9,191 bases of DNA. Source: an uncultured delta proteobacterium. Lineage in GTDB: Bacteria; Myxococcota_A; Bradymonadia; REDH01. The stretch is from NCBI GenBank assembly GCA_903912275.1, contig CAIWGR010000391.1, forward strand, positions 1 to 9,191, in the 5' to 3' direction. Every line of letters starts with the position of its first letter. The stretch's first letter is position 1. Shown in pieces: positions 1 to 5,432 of this stretch. The notes below the pieces were generated by a model. It saw only the letters and a program-made list of their open reading frames with translations. It had not been told where the DNA came from and did no database searches. The position numbers and the translations under genes were made by a program.

Positions 1-1
1 T

Positions 2-67
2 CGCAAGCGCGACCGCGCGGCTGCGCTCCCGCTCGCGCGCCTTGTCGGCAGCCATGCCATTGAGTAG
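2..67 (+). CDS. possible C-terminal tail of an upstream gene (partial)
   Basis: The reading frame starting at position 2 is open from the window edge and ends in TAG at 65-67, directly against the ATG of the methyltransferase at 68. It would encode about 21 residues ending in GSHAIE, with mostly G or C in third codon positions. A TAG-ATG junction would suit an operon in which the methyltransferase follows an upstream + strand gene. The alternative is the start of a - strand gene: an ATG at 55 reading leftwards gives MAADKARERERSRAVALA, also with GC-ending codons, but without a visible Shine-Dalgarno sequence. The fragment is too short to choose, and no function can be given. Confidence 0.2.
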   Translation, partial: RKRDRAAALPLARLVGSHAIE

Positions 68-808
68 ATGCGGCGGCGCGCGCTTGTGCGCCTCTGCATC
101 AATGGCATCATCATGGCGTCCCGTCGTTGGACCGGTCGGCTTCGGCTCTTCGGTTTTCTCACCGAGCTCCGCTTCTGGGACCGCTGGATGCGGACGGGAG
201 GGCTGCAGTGGCCAGAAGAGTTTGCGGGTCGCATGGCCGGCAAACGGGAGCTATCCGGGCCCCTCGGCGAGGCCGTCGCGCTGCAACCGCACAACCCCGT
301 TCGGGTGCTCGATGTCGGGTCGGGCCCCATCACCTCTGTCGCGCCCAACCACCCCACGAAGCAGCTCGTGTTGGTGCCGACCGACGCGCTCGCCCGCGGG
401 TACGATCTCCTCTTCTTGCGCCATCGGCTCACCCCGCCTGTTCGCACACGCCCCGTTCCCGCAGAGCGGATTGCCGCGGAGTTCGGCGCCACGCCCTTCC
501 ACATCGTCCACGCGCGGAACACGCTCGACCACATGACCGACCCGTGGGAGGTCATCCGTCAGATGGTGGCTGTCTGCGCACCCGGCGGTCTGGTCTGGCT
601 CGACCATGAGGAGAACGAGGGCGAGCATGCGAACTACGGCGGCATGCACGGCTGGAACTTCTGCATTCGCGATGGCCAACCCGAGGTCTGGAGCGGACCC
701 CGCAACCGGCGTCACCGCATTGAGGCCTCGGCCTTTGATGGCGTGAGCCGTGTCGAGGCGGAGCAGTCGGGCAACCAGATCACCATCCGAATCTTCAAGG
801 CCGGCTGA
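68..808 (+). CDS. class I SAM-dependent methyltransferase
   Basis: The predicted protein has 246 residues and looks like a soluble cytoplasmic Rossmann-fold methyltransferase. Residues 80-87 (VLDVGSGP) form the glycine-rich SAM-binding motif I. TDAL near 105-108 sits where the acidic motif II residue is expected. FHIVHARNTLDH (134-145) and APGGLVWLDHEENEGE (161-176) resemble motifs IV-VI of the Methyltransf_11/25 type. The aromatic N-terminal stretch ELRFWDRWMRTGG (33-45) recalls methyltransferases found in glycosyltransferase clusters. The substrate cannot be read from the sequence; a sugar or glycan intermediate is inferred from the neighbours. An in-frame TAG lies immediately upstream of the ATG at 68, so this is the first possible start. 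GTG at 86 and ATG at 113 are alternatives, and none has a good ribosome binding site. Its 3' end overlaps the converging glycosyltransferase gene by 14 bases. Confidence 0.8.
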   Translation: MRRRALVRLCINGIIMASRRWTGRLRLFGFLTELRFWDRWMRTGGLQWPEEFAGRMAGKRELSGPLGEAVALQPHNPVRVLDVGSGPITSVAPNHPTKQLVLVPTDALARGYDLLFLRHRLTPPVRTRPVPAERIAAEFGATPFHIVHARNTLDHMTDPWEVIRQMVAVCAPGGLVWLDHEENEGEHANYGGMHGWNFCIRDGQPEVWSGPRNRRHRIEASAFDGVSRVEAEQSGNQITIRIFKAG

Positions 809-2000
809 GTCGTCCTGCGCTCCGGGCCAAGGCGGCCTCTCTGGCAGCAAGCGCGGCGTCGACGAAGCCCGCGGCTGAGTGGAGCCGGCGCCAGGCCTGT
901 TGCGACCCTGCAGAAGAGGAGCCACGCGCGGCCGCCACACGACGGAGCGCTCGGTCGATGGCCGCTGCAAGCGCCGCTGCATTCCACGGGGTAAAGGTCT
1001 CCGCGCCGTGCTGGCCACCGACGCCCCCGAGCCAGCCCTCGGCCGGCACAACGGGCAGAGCGCCCGCACCGATCGCCTCCGTCAGGATGTTCGAGGTGCG
1101 ATGGGCATGACGGACCGGGTCATAGGGCAGGGCAACGACATCGAGCCGCTCCAGCAGCGCCCAATAATCCTCGGCAGAGAGCGGCCCACGGTAGAGCGTC
1201 GCGCCGCGCTCCTGCAGCCTGTCCATGGCCGTCTGCCAGCGTTCGACCGGTTCGCCGGGAGCCGGAGAGGCGTGCAGCTCAATCTGGTGGGGCTCCGTGA
1301 GCAGTTCGAGCGCCTCTGCGAGCAGGTAAAAACCCTTCTCGGAGCGTGCCTGCCCGAGGAAGCCCACCCGCGGCGGTCCGGACCGCTCGGTCGGAGCAAC
1401 GGCGGCGGGTGCTGCAGGCCACGACACGACCATGGGGCCAACGGTGACGGATGAGATACCGGTCATCTCCTGCAGGTGCGCCGCGATGGGCGCCGTCTGA
1501 CCAACGAGTGCCAGCTTTCCGCGCTCCGCGAGCAGGCGGCAGGCTGCAGCAACGCCACCTGCAAACAGGGCCCTGTCGGTGCGGAGCGGACCGTCTGCAT
1601 CGAACCAGCGAAAGAGGTGGGCCAGCACCGGCTGCTCATTCCGCGCAGCAGTCAGCGCGATACCGCCCATCAGTGACGGCTCCGCGTTGATGAACCAGAG
1701 TTCGCTGCGCCTGTCTGTCCGGAGCCCGCCGCGCCAGGTTTGTCCGCTCTGGCCGAGCCAGCGGAGGGTGGCCGCGCGCGTCGTATCGATGGCCCGCATG
1801 GAGGGCAGGGTTGCCGCAGGCATGAGCCCCGCGTCGGCAAGCTGCTCGATGGCAGCGGGCGCGGTGTCTGCAGGCAGCACCGTGTCCACCTGCAGGCCGC
1901 GTGCGCGGAGCTCCTTGCCGACGGCAAGCAGGTAGCCGAGCTGGTGGCCGGTCGTGTCGCGCAGGACGGGGTCGATGAGGGTGATGGAGGTGGCCTTCAT
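795..2000 (-). CDS. glycosyltransferase, GT4/GT-B-like
   Basis: The 401-residue protein has the two-domain layout of a GT-B glycosyltransferase. It probably transfers an activated sugar to a cell-surface glycan precursor at the cytoplasmic face of the membrane. The N-terminal half begins SITLIDPVLRDTTGHQLGYLLAVGKELRARG, a strand followed by a glycine-containing turn and helix, typical of the acceptor domain. The C-terminal donor domain opens at 211-223 with RVGFLGQARSEKG. It continues with VVALPYDP (288-295) and SNILTEAIGAGALPVVPAEG (303-322). This last stretch is the GT4 C-terminal motif, although the first glutamate of the usual E-x7-E pair appears to be His300. The ATG at 2000 overlaps the TGA of the upstream glycosyltransferase as ATGA, and a GAGG lies about 10 bases upstream of it inside that gene, which supports coupled translation. 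The specific sugar and linkage cannot be stated. Confidence 0.8.
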   Translation of the reverse strand: MKATSITLIDPVLRDTTGHQLGYLLAVGKELRARGLQVDTVLPADTAPAAIEQLADAGLMPAATLPSMRAIDTTRAATLRWLGQSGQTWRGGLRTDRRSELWFINAEPSLMGGIALTAARNEQPVLAHLFRWFDADGPLRTDRALFAGGVAAACRLLAERGKLALVGQTAPIAAHLQEMTGISSVTVGPMVVSWPAAPAAVAPTERSGPPRVGFLGQARSEKGFYLLAEALELLTEPHQIELHASPAPGEPVERWQTAMDRLQERGATLYRGPLSAEDYWALLERLDVVALPYDPVRHAHRTSNILTEAIGAGALPVVPAEGWLGGVGGQHGAETFTPWNAAALAAAIDRALRRVAAARGSSSAGSQQAWRRLHSAAGFVDAALAAREAALARSAGRLSRP

Positions 2001-3268
2001 GCGCGCAGCGCCTCGATAAGGGGTCGGACAGCAACGGCGGGCGAAAAGCGGAGCCGCGCGCTCTCGACTGCGCCACGGCTGGCCTCGATTCGGTACGGCG
2101 CGTCGCCGAGCAGGCGCAGTGCTGCATCGGCAAAGGTGGCGGCGTCATCAGCTCGGCTCGTGCCTGCCAGGTCGTCCGGGAGCCCCTGCAGCCCCACCGA
2201 GGTGCTGACAACCGGTGACCCCGCAGCCAGGGCCTCGACCAACTTGATCTTCAGCCCCGAGCCCGAGCGGAGTGGAACGAGCGAGATGCTGCTCCGCAGC
2301 AGCGGCAAGAGGTCGGCTGTACGCCCTGCAAGCGTGACGCGCGCCAGGCCTGCGGCATCGTCCGCCACGGCTCCGCTCACGTCGCCAACGATGCGCAACG
2401 AGGCTGATGCGTTGCCTGCAGCGATGCGCGGCCAGACCTCCGCGAGCAGCCAGCGGGCGGCCTCCACGTTGGTCGCCACCGCGGAGCCGACAAAGAGCAG
2501 GAGCGGCTCGCTCGACGCGGAGGGCGGCTGCGCGATGGCTGGCATGGGGGTGACCACGGTGGTGCGCTCGGGCAGGAGGCGCGCGAAGGTGGCTGCGTCC
2601 TGCCACTGGATGGCGACAATGCAGTCGGAGGCGAGCAGGTGAGCGCGCTCCCAGGCCTCGGTGCAGGCGCTCAGGCGGGCGCTCTGCTCCCCCAGCGTGG
2701 CCGAACCGGCGAGCGAGGCTGCCCGTTCATGGAGCACGTCGTGAGTGAGGGTCGCAACGCGGAGGCTGCCCCCAGAGGCTGCGCGCGCCGTGGTTGCCAG
2801 CGGAGCCAGCGCAGCGCCGTTCAGAAGCAGGGCGTCTGGCTGCAGGTCACGCACAGCTTGCCGCGCAAACCGATGCTCCGAAGCGCTTGGTGGCCGAAGC
2901 CAGTTGTCGAGCGGGTCGAACGCTGCAACGGGGATCCCTGCCTTGCGCAGCAGGCGTTGGCCGCGCCGCAAGACCAGGTCTGTGGGCGCAGCGGTGGGGA
3001 CAAGCAGTCCGCGAAGGAGGCGAAACCCGCGCACCCGCACTGCGCCCCGACCCGGCCGAAAGCTGGGAAGCCGAAAGGCACTCCCCGACGCGTCGGCATC
3101 GGCGTTCAACGCGGCAACATCAACCGTGTGGCCCTCGGCCTCGAGCGCCTCGATGACGGCGGCCACGTAGCTCCTCGCGCCGCTCACACCGTGCACAGGC
3201 AGCGTGCGCGTGAGGAGCAGGAGCCGCAGCGGCTTGGCTGCCTCGCGTGGCGTGGGCTGGTCTGGCAT
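1997..3268 (-). CDS. glycosyltransferase, GT4 family (Glyco_trans_1_4 type)
   Basis: The predicted protein has 423 residues and a GT-B fold. RLLLLTRTLPVHGVSGARSY near residues 16-35 is the N-terminal strand and glycine-rich loop of the acceptor domain. LLLFVGSAVATNVEAARWLL begins the donor domain near 256 and matches the 'FVGsm...pN..a..wl' pattern of the family. RIVGDVSG follows at about 292. PLRSGSGLKIKLVEALAAG near 332-350 is the nucleotide-sugar binding motif, with Glu345. The reading frame stays open back to 3457, but the extra 63 residues are Pro/Arg/Ala-rich and unlike any family N-terminus, so the ATG at 3268 is preferred. It has no clear Shine-Dalgarno sequence. The gene is probably the first of a two-gene operon with the glycosyltransferase at 795-2000. 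Its role in polysaccharide or glycolipid assembly is inferred from family and context. Confidence 0.83.
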   Translation of the reverse strand: MPDQPTPREAAKPLRLLLLTRTLPVHGVSGARSYVAAVIEALEAEGHTVDVAALNADADASGSAFRLPSFRPGRGAVRVRGFRLLRGLLVPTAAPTDLVLRRGQRLLRKAGIPVAAFDPLDNWLRPPSASEHRFARQAVRDLQPDALLLNGAALAPLATTARAASGGSLRVATLTHDVLHERAASLAGSATLGEQSARLSACTEAWERAHLLASDCIVAIQWQDAATFARLLPERTTVVTPMPAIAQPPSASSEPLLLFVGSAVATNVEAARWLLAEVWPRIAAGNASASLRIVGDVSGAVADDAAGLARVTLAGRTADLLPLLRSSISLVPLRSGSGLKIKLVEALAAGSPVVSTSVGLQGLPDDLAGTSRADDAATFADAALRLLGDAPYRIEASRGAVESARLRFSPAVAVRPLIEALRA

Positions 3269-3510
3269 GGAGGCGGTTGCGCGGAGGGGCCGAGAGACGG
3301 GGAGCCTGCTACTTGGGTGGAGGCGGCAGCGCAACGAAGCGACGGCCGCGGCAGCTGCGTCGCGGTGTGTTGTCGAGGGGTCTGGTGCGGGGTTGCCGTG
3401 ACGGGGTACCGGCGGGCAGGAAGCAGGCCAACCGGTTCTGCGACCGCGTCGCGGCATCCATCGGGTAGGTCGGTTCAGGGGGGGCGCGGAACGAAAATCG
3501 GACGAGGCAA

Positions 3511-3524
3511 TGCAGATATTTGCA
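3511..3524. promoter_or_regulatory. near-perfect palindrome, candidate operator
   Basis: TGCAGATATTTGCA reads as a 14-base inverted repeat with one mismatched pair (positions 5 and 10). Its centre ATAT is flanked by TGCA arms. It sits in the A/T-rich part of the divergent intergenic region and overlaps the TTGCAA that could serve as a -35 element, which is where a repressor site would be expected. No regulator gene is visible in the window, and a match of this length can occur by chance. Confidence 0.3.
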
Positions 3525-3576
3525 ACCTTTTGGGCCGCTGGCGTGTCTTAGAAGAAGAGGCCATCTGCCGCGTCCT

Positions 3577-3607
3577 GTTGGAGCGACGAGCGATGCCTCG
3601 TTCCAAC
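3577..3607 (+). promoter_or_regulatory. leader hairpin abutting the ribosome binding site
   Basis: GTTGGA (3577-3582) pairs with TCCAAC (3602-3607), and ACGAG (3586-3590) pairs with CTCGT (3597-3601). This gives an 11-base-pair stem with a 3-base bulge (GCG, 3583-3585) and a six-base loop CGATGC. The Shine-Dalgarno AAGGAGG begins at 3608, the next base after the stem. CCT at 3574-3576 could also pair with part of that Shine-Dalgarno (A3608, G3610, G3611, with A3609 bulged), which would partly sequester it. The structure is read directly from complementarity. A role in controlling translation or mRNA stability is inference. Confidence 0.5.
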
Positions 3608-3614
3608 AAGGAGG
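3608..3614 (+). promoter_or_regulatory. Shine-Dalgarno sequence fixing the start at 3620
   Basis: AAGGAGG lies five bases before the ATG at 3620 and is a near-ideal complement of the 16S rRNA tail. It decides the start of the orphan gene against the in-frame ATG at 3593, which falls inside the leader hairpin loop and has no ribosome binding site. Confidence 0.75.
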
Positions 3615-3619
3615 GTGAG

Positions 3620-4090
3620 ATGGCTGAGCAGAACGACTCTGATCACACGGAATTGCGCGCAATGCTGACGCCGGATGCGGCAGCGTTCCGTCGGGCGCGC
3701 CGTCGGCGCAACGCGGCCCGCAGGGCCCATGAAAAGGCGGTCGACGCGGCATTCCAGCCACTGTTGGAGCAGTGGTGCGACGACCAGATTCCCGACGACC
3801 CGTCGATGCAGGAAGACTGGTATGCGCGGTACGGGGGCCTCGATGAAGATGAGCTGGCCGAGGTCGAGGCGGAGGAACAGGAGCAATTCTGGCGCGACAT
3901 CGAAAACGACCTGGATGACCGCGAATTGGACCCTGAACGAGACCTTCCGCCCGGCGTCTATGAGAGACTTCGGGCAGAGGCTGCCCGCGCGGATGCGGTC
4001 GAACCGGCGGCGCAGAAGCTCTGCATTGCGGAGCTCGAACTCAGTACCCTCCTGGCCATGGCGCGGCTCCGAGACCTCCTCGGACTGTGA
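3620..4090 (+). CDS. small charged hypothetical protein
   Basis: I do not recognise this 156-residue protein. It has a strong Shine-Dalgarno and no signal peptide or membrane segment, so it is probably cytoplasmic. Three zones can be seen. An arginine cluster (RRARRRRNAARR, residues 24-35) lies in a predicted helix that could bind nucleic acid. A strongly acidic middle follows, roughly 74-109, with DEDELAEVEAEEQEQFWRDI and many further Asp/Glu. The C-terminal helix (136-156) is leucine-rich, containing LELSTLLAMARLRDLLGL, and could mediate oligomerisation or partner binding. A single WCDDQ motif sits near 52-56. The codons include more A/T-ending choices (GAATTG, GATGAAGATGAG) than the glycosyltransferase genes, which suggests separate ancestry. 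It converges with the Rpn-like gene, 55 bases away. No function is assigned. Confidence 0.75.
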   Translation: MAEQNDSDHTELRAMLTPDAAAFRRARRRRNAARRAHEKAVDAAFQPLLEQWCDDQIPDDPSMQEDWYARYGGLDEDELAEVEAEEQEQFWRDIENDLDDRELDPERDLPPGVYERLRAEAARADAVEPAAQKLCIAELELSTLLAMARLRDLLGL

Positions 4091-4145
4091 CAGTCGCCGC
4101 GCGGGTGGCGTCGCGTGAAAGAGCCTAGGCTTCGGCGCCTTCGTG

Positions 4146-5072
4146 CTACTTCGAGATTCCGGCCATCGCGAGCGCAATCGCGACAGGGTCACGCTGCGTG
4201 CGGAGCTTCTCGATGGTCTCGGGCGAGAGATGGGCGGCCGCCGCTACGAGCAGGTCGTCAACGGTCTGTGCGACGCCCTCCGCCTTGCCCTCCGCCTTGC
4301 CCTGCGCGACGCCCTCCGCCTTGCCCTGCGCGACACCCTGCGCGACACCCTCCTTCACAGCGTCGGCTCGCTGCTCGGCGAGGATGCGCGGCGTCTGGCG
4401 GTCTAGCTCTGCCAAGAGGTCGTGCCAGATGGGAAGTTCACTGAAATGGCTGCGGGCTTCGTCCAACATGTAGGTGCTCCTTATGGCGTCAATACGCAGG
4501 GGCTCAGGGATGGTGGTGTCGCGGGCAACCGCGAATAATCGTTGTAGATGCTCGGCGTGCGGAGGTTTTGCAACAGCAAATCGGAGGCAGCTGTTGCCCG
4601 GCGCGTCGAGCAGGAGGTTGGCCGCGCAGATGATGGCACTTCCGGCGCCGGCCAGGTTGTAATGCCAGATGCCGGGCACGGGGCCGGGCGTGATATGTTC
4701 CGCGAGCTCCGCCATCCGCGCCATCGGCATGTCATGGCAGATGATGATGAGCCGCCCATCGTCGGGCCCCAGATTACCCTCCTGCTCATTGTGGAGCAGA
4801 AGCTGCGCCTCGGCGATGTAGCGCATGAGCATCTTCTTCGAGAGCCAGCCGGAGACGAACTCGACCGCAACCAGGCGGCCCTCCATGAAGGGCACCAAGG
4901 GGCCCCAGACGGGCGAGACGCCGATGCGGCCGTCGATGAAGAGGTCGACAAAGATGGCGGTATGGGCGAGCACCCGCTGGTGGCCAAAACTGCCCGGCGG
5001 CTGCCCGCTGGTCATGACCGCGCTCGCGTGGTTTTCGAGCGCCTTGTTGTCGGTGACTTCTCGTTGCGACAT
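4146..5072 (-). CDS. Rpn/PD-(D/E)XK transposase-like protein with repeat tail
   Basis: The 308-residue protein resembles the Rpn (recombination-promoting nuclease, Transposase_31/PDDEXK_2) group, whose better-known members are DNA endonucleases linked to recombination. LVAVEFVSGWLSKKMLMRYI (67-86), followed by GRLIIICHDMP (96-106), lines up in outline with the Rpn pattern of a hydrophobic strand ending in Glu-x-Gln, a helix with Arg-Tyr, and a strand before His-Gly. Here the usual Gln after Glu71 is replaced (EFV), and the acidic residues upstream (Asp43, Asp47) are not clearly in the canonical setting, so catalysis is doubtful. Residues 231-271 carry Gly-rich EG/VAQG/KAEG repeats. The last 37 residues (VDDLLVAAAAHLSPETIEKL onward) recall the helical tail common in Rpn-like proteins (DUF4351-like). 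A GAGG (complement of 5077-5080) lies four bases before the ATG and supports the start. It could be an accessory, possibly degenerate, mobile-type gene. Confidence 0.6.
   Translation of the reverse strand: MSQREVTDNKALENHASAVMTSGQPPGSFGHQRVLAHTAIFVDLFIDGRIGVSPVWGPLVPFMEGRLVAVEFVSGWLSKKMLMRYIAEAQLLLHNEQEGNLGPDDGRLIIICHDMPMARMAELAEHITPGPVPGIWHYNLAGAGSAIICAANLLLDAPGNSCLRFAVAKPPHAEHLQRLFAVARDTTIPEPLRIDAIRSTYMLDEARSHFSELPIWHDLLAELDRQTPRILAEQRADAVKEGVAQGVAQGKAEGVAQGKAEGKAEGVAQTVDDLLVAAAAHLSPETIEKLRTQRDPVAIALAMAGISK
4263..4346 (-). repeat. 12-base tandem repeat, seven units, coding for VAQG/KAEG
   Basis: Seven consecutive 12-base units lie in frame within the Rpn-like gene. In coding order they read VAQG, VAQG, KAEG, VAQG, KAEG, KAEG and VAQT, following a KEG lead-in at 4347-4355. 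Two unit types alternate (GTCGCGCAGGGT-like and AAGGCGGAGGGC-like) with few substitutions. Because the period is a multiple of three, gain or loss of a unit would keep the frame. Tandem EGxxEG-type runs are typical of the C-terminal linker in Rpn-like proteins. Confidence 0.9.
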
Positions 5073-5201
5073 GTGACCTCACGCAAGTGTGATGGTCGGT
5101 TATCGGCGTCTGTGGCCCGTTGTTGCGGAGGGGGGTGCAGATTTTTGGGAGGGGCTTGGAGCGGGCGTCCCATCTGCGCCGTCGCAGGCGCATTTCAGTT
5201 G

Positions 5202-5271
5202 CTGACGCACGCCGCGCCGCACCCGCCAACCCCAGGATTCATGCTGCGTGGCAGTGTCGTGAATGCGTCAG
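5202..5271. repeat. inverted repeat with 8-base arms
   Basis: CTGACGCA at 5202-5209 is the exact reverse complement of TGCGTCAG at 5264-5271, with 54 bases between. A third, partial copy (TGCGTC) occurs near 5291-5296. The spacing is about five helical turns, which would suit looping between two operator sites. It could equally be a chance match in GC-rich DNA. Confidence 0.3.
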
Positions 5272-5397
5272 AATAAATCCGGATGGCTCATGCGTCTCAC
5301 GGGAAGCGAGCACAACCAAGCAATCCAGATGGGTGGAGGGACGAGGCCCTTTGAAGCCCAGCCAACCGGCCGATTTCCGGCACGGTGGCAATGCCCG

Positions 5398-5415
5398 GCG
5401 AAGTGAGAACTTCGC
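5398..5415 (+). promoter_or_regulatory. leader hairpin with GAGA tetraloop
   Basis: GCGAAGT (5398-5404) pairs perfectly with ACTTCGC (5409-5415) around the loop GAGA, which fits the stable GNRA tetraloop class. It ends seven bases before the Shine-Dalgarno AGGAGG (5423-5428) of the coiled-coil gene, so it would sit in the 5' leader of that mRNA. A role in mRNA stability or translation control is inferred from position only. Confidence 0.5.
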
Positions 5416-5422
5416 GACGATG

Positions 5423-5428
5423 AGGAGG
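5423..5428 (+). promoter_or_regulatory. Shine-Dalgarno sequence fixing the start at 5433
   Basis: AGGAGG lies four bases before the ATG at 5433. This is the clearest start signal in the right half of the intergenic region and defines the N-terminus MSIDSRLKQF. Confidence 0.75.
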
Positions 5429-5432
5429 AACG

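Larger units (their letters stand above)
3269..3619. other. divergent intergenic region, 350 bases
   Basis: No convincing gene lies between the glycosyltransferase start at 3268 and the orphan start at 3620. The left part, to about 3480, is very GC-rich. From roughly 3491 to 3560 the composition shifts to A/T-rich stretches (ACGAAAATCG, GATATTTGCAACCTTTT) that stand out from the surroundings and are the natural place for promoters of the two divergent units. This stretch contains a near-palindrome at 3511-3524, and the leader hairpin lies at 3577-3607. TTGCAA at 3520-3525 could be a -35 element for the rightward gene. The best -10 at about 18 bases (TGTCTT, 3544-3549) is poor, so I do not call a defined promoter. 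Confidence 0.5.
5073..5432. other. divergent intergenic region, 360 bases
   Basis: No supported gene lies here; short open frames crossing it lack good starts. It separates the divergent Rpn-like and coiled-coil genes, so promoters for both must lie inside. Visible structure includes a hairpin at 5175-5192 (TGCGCC, loop GTCGCA, GGCGCA, then TTT), which looks like a short rightward terminator with no gene before it. There is a pair of 8-base inverted arms at 5202-5209 and 5264-5271, and a leader hairpin at 5398-5415. GCAGA/TCTGC plus TGGGA/TCCCA arms (5137-5177) can also fold. I see no clear -35/-10 pair. Confidence 0.5.

Noticed and set aside
1740..2642. 300-residue + strand frame
   Set aside because: It is antisense to both glycosyltransferases, with an Ala/Arg/Ser-rich low-complexity product and no recognisable domain.
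3269..3457. 63-residue N-terminal extension of the glycosyltransferase (ATG at 3457)
   Set aside because: The extension is Pro/Arg/Ala-rich and precedes the normal first strand of the fold, and the ATG at 3268 gives a standard family length.
2639..3619. Long + strand frame open ahead of the orphan gene at 3620
   Set aside because: It runs antisense through the glycosyltransferase gene, where high GC keeps frames open, and the strong Shine-Dalgarno at 3608-3614 places the real start at 3620.
4091..4145. Palindrome AGCCTAGGCT (4122-4131) as terminator between the converging genes
   Set aside because: As a self-palindrome it leaves only a three-base-pair stem once a loop is allowed, and the alternative AGGC/GCCT stem is only four base pairs; neither strand has a proper T-run.
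4263..4346. Tandem repeats as a CRISPR array
   Set aside because: The units are contiguous 12-base coding repeats without spacers and lie in frame inside a gene.
5073..5092. GTGA/TCAC half-sites near the Rpn-like start resembling a CRP-type site
   Set aside because: The spacing and orientation do not fit TGTGA-N6-TCACA, and part of it is simply the Shine-Dalgarno region of the - strand gene.
3427..5369. Nine-base direct repeat GCCAACCGG at 3427-3435 and 5361-5369 as possible att sites
   Set aside because: Too short and GC-rich to be meaningful, and the copies do not bracket the accessory block.
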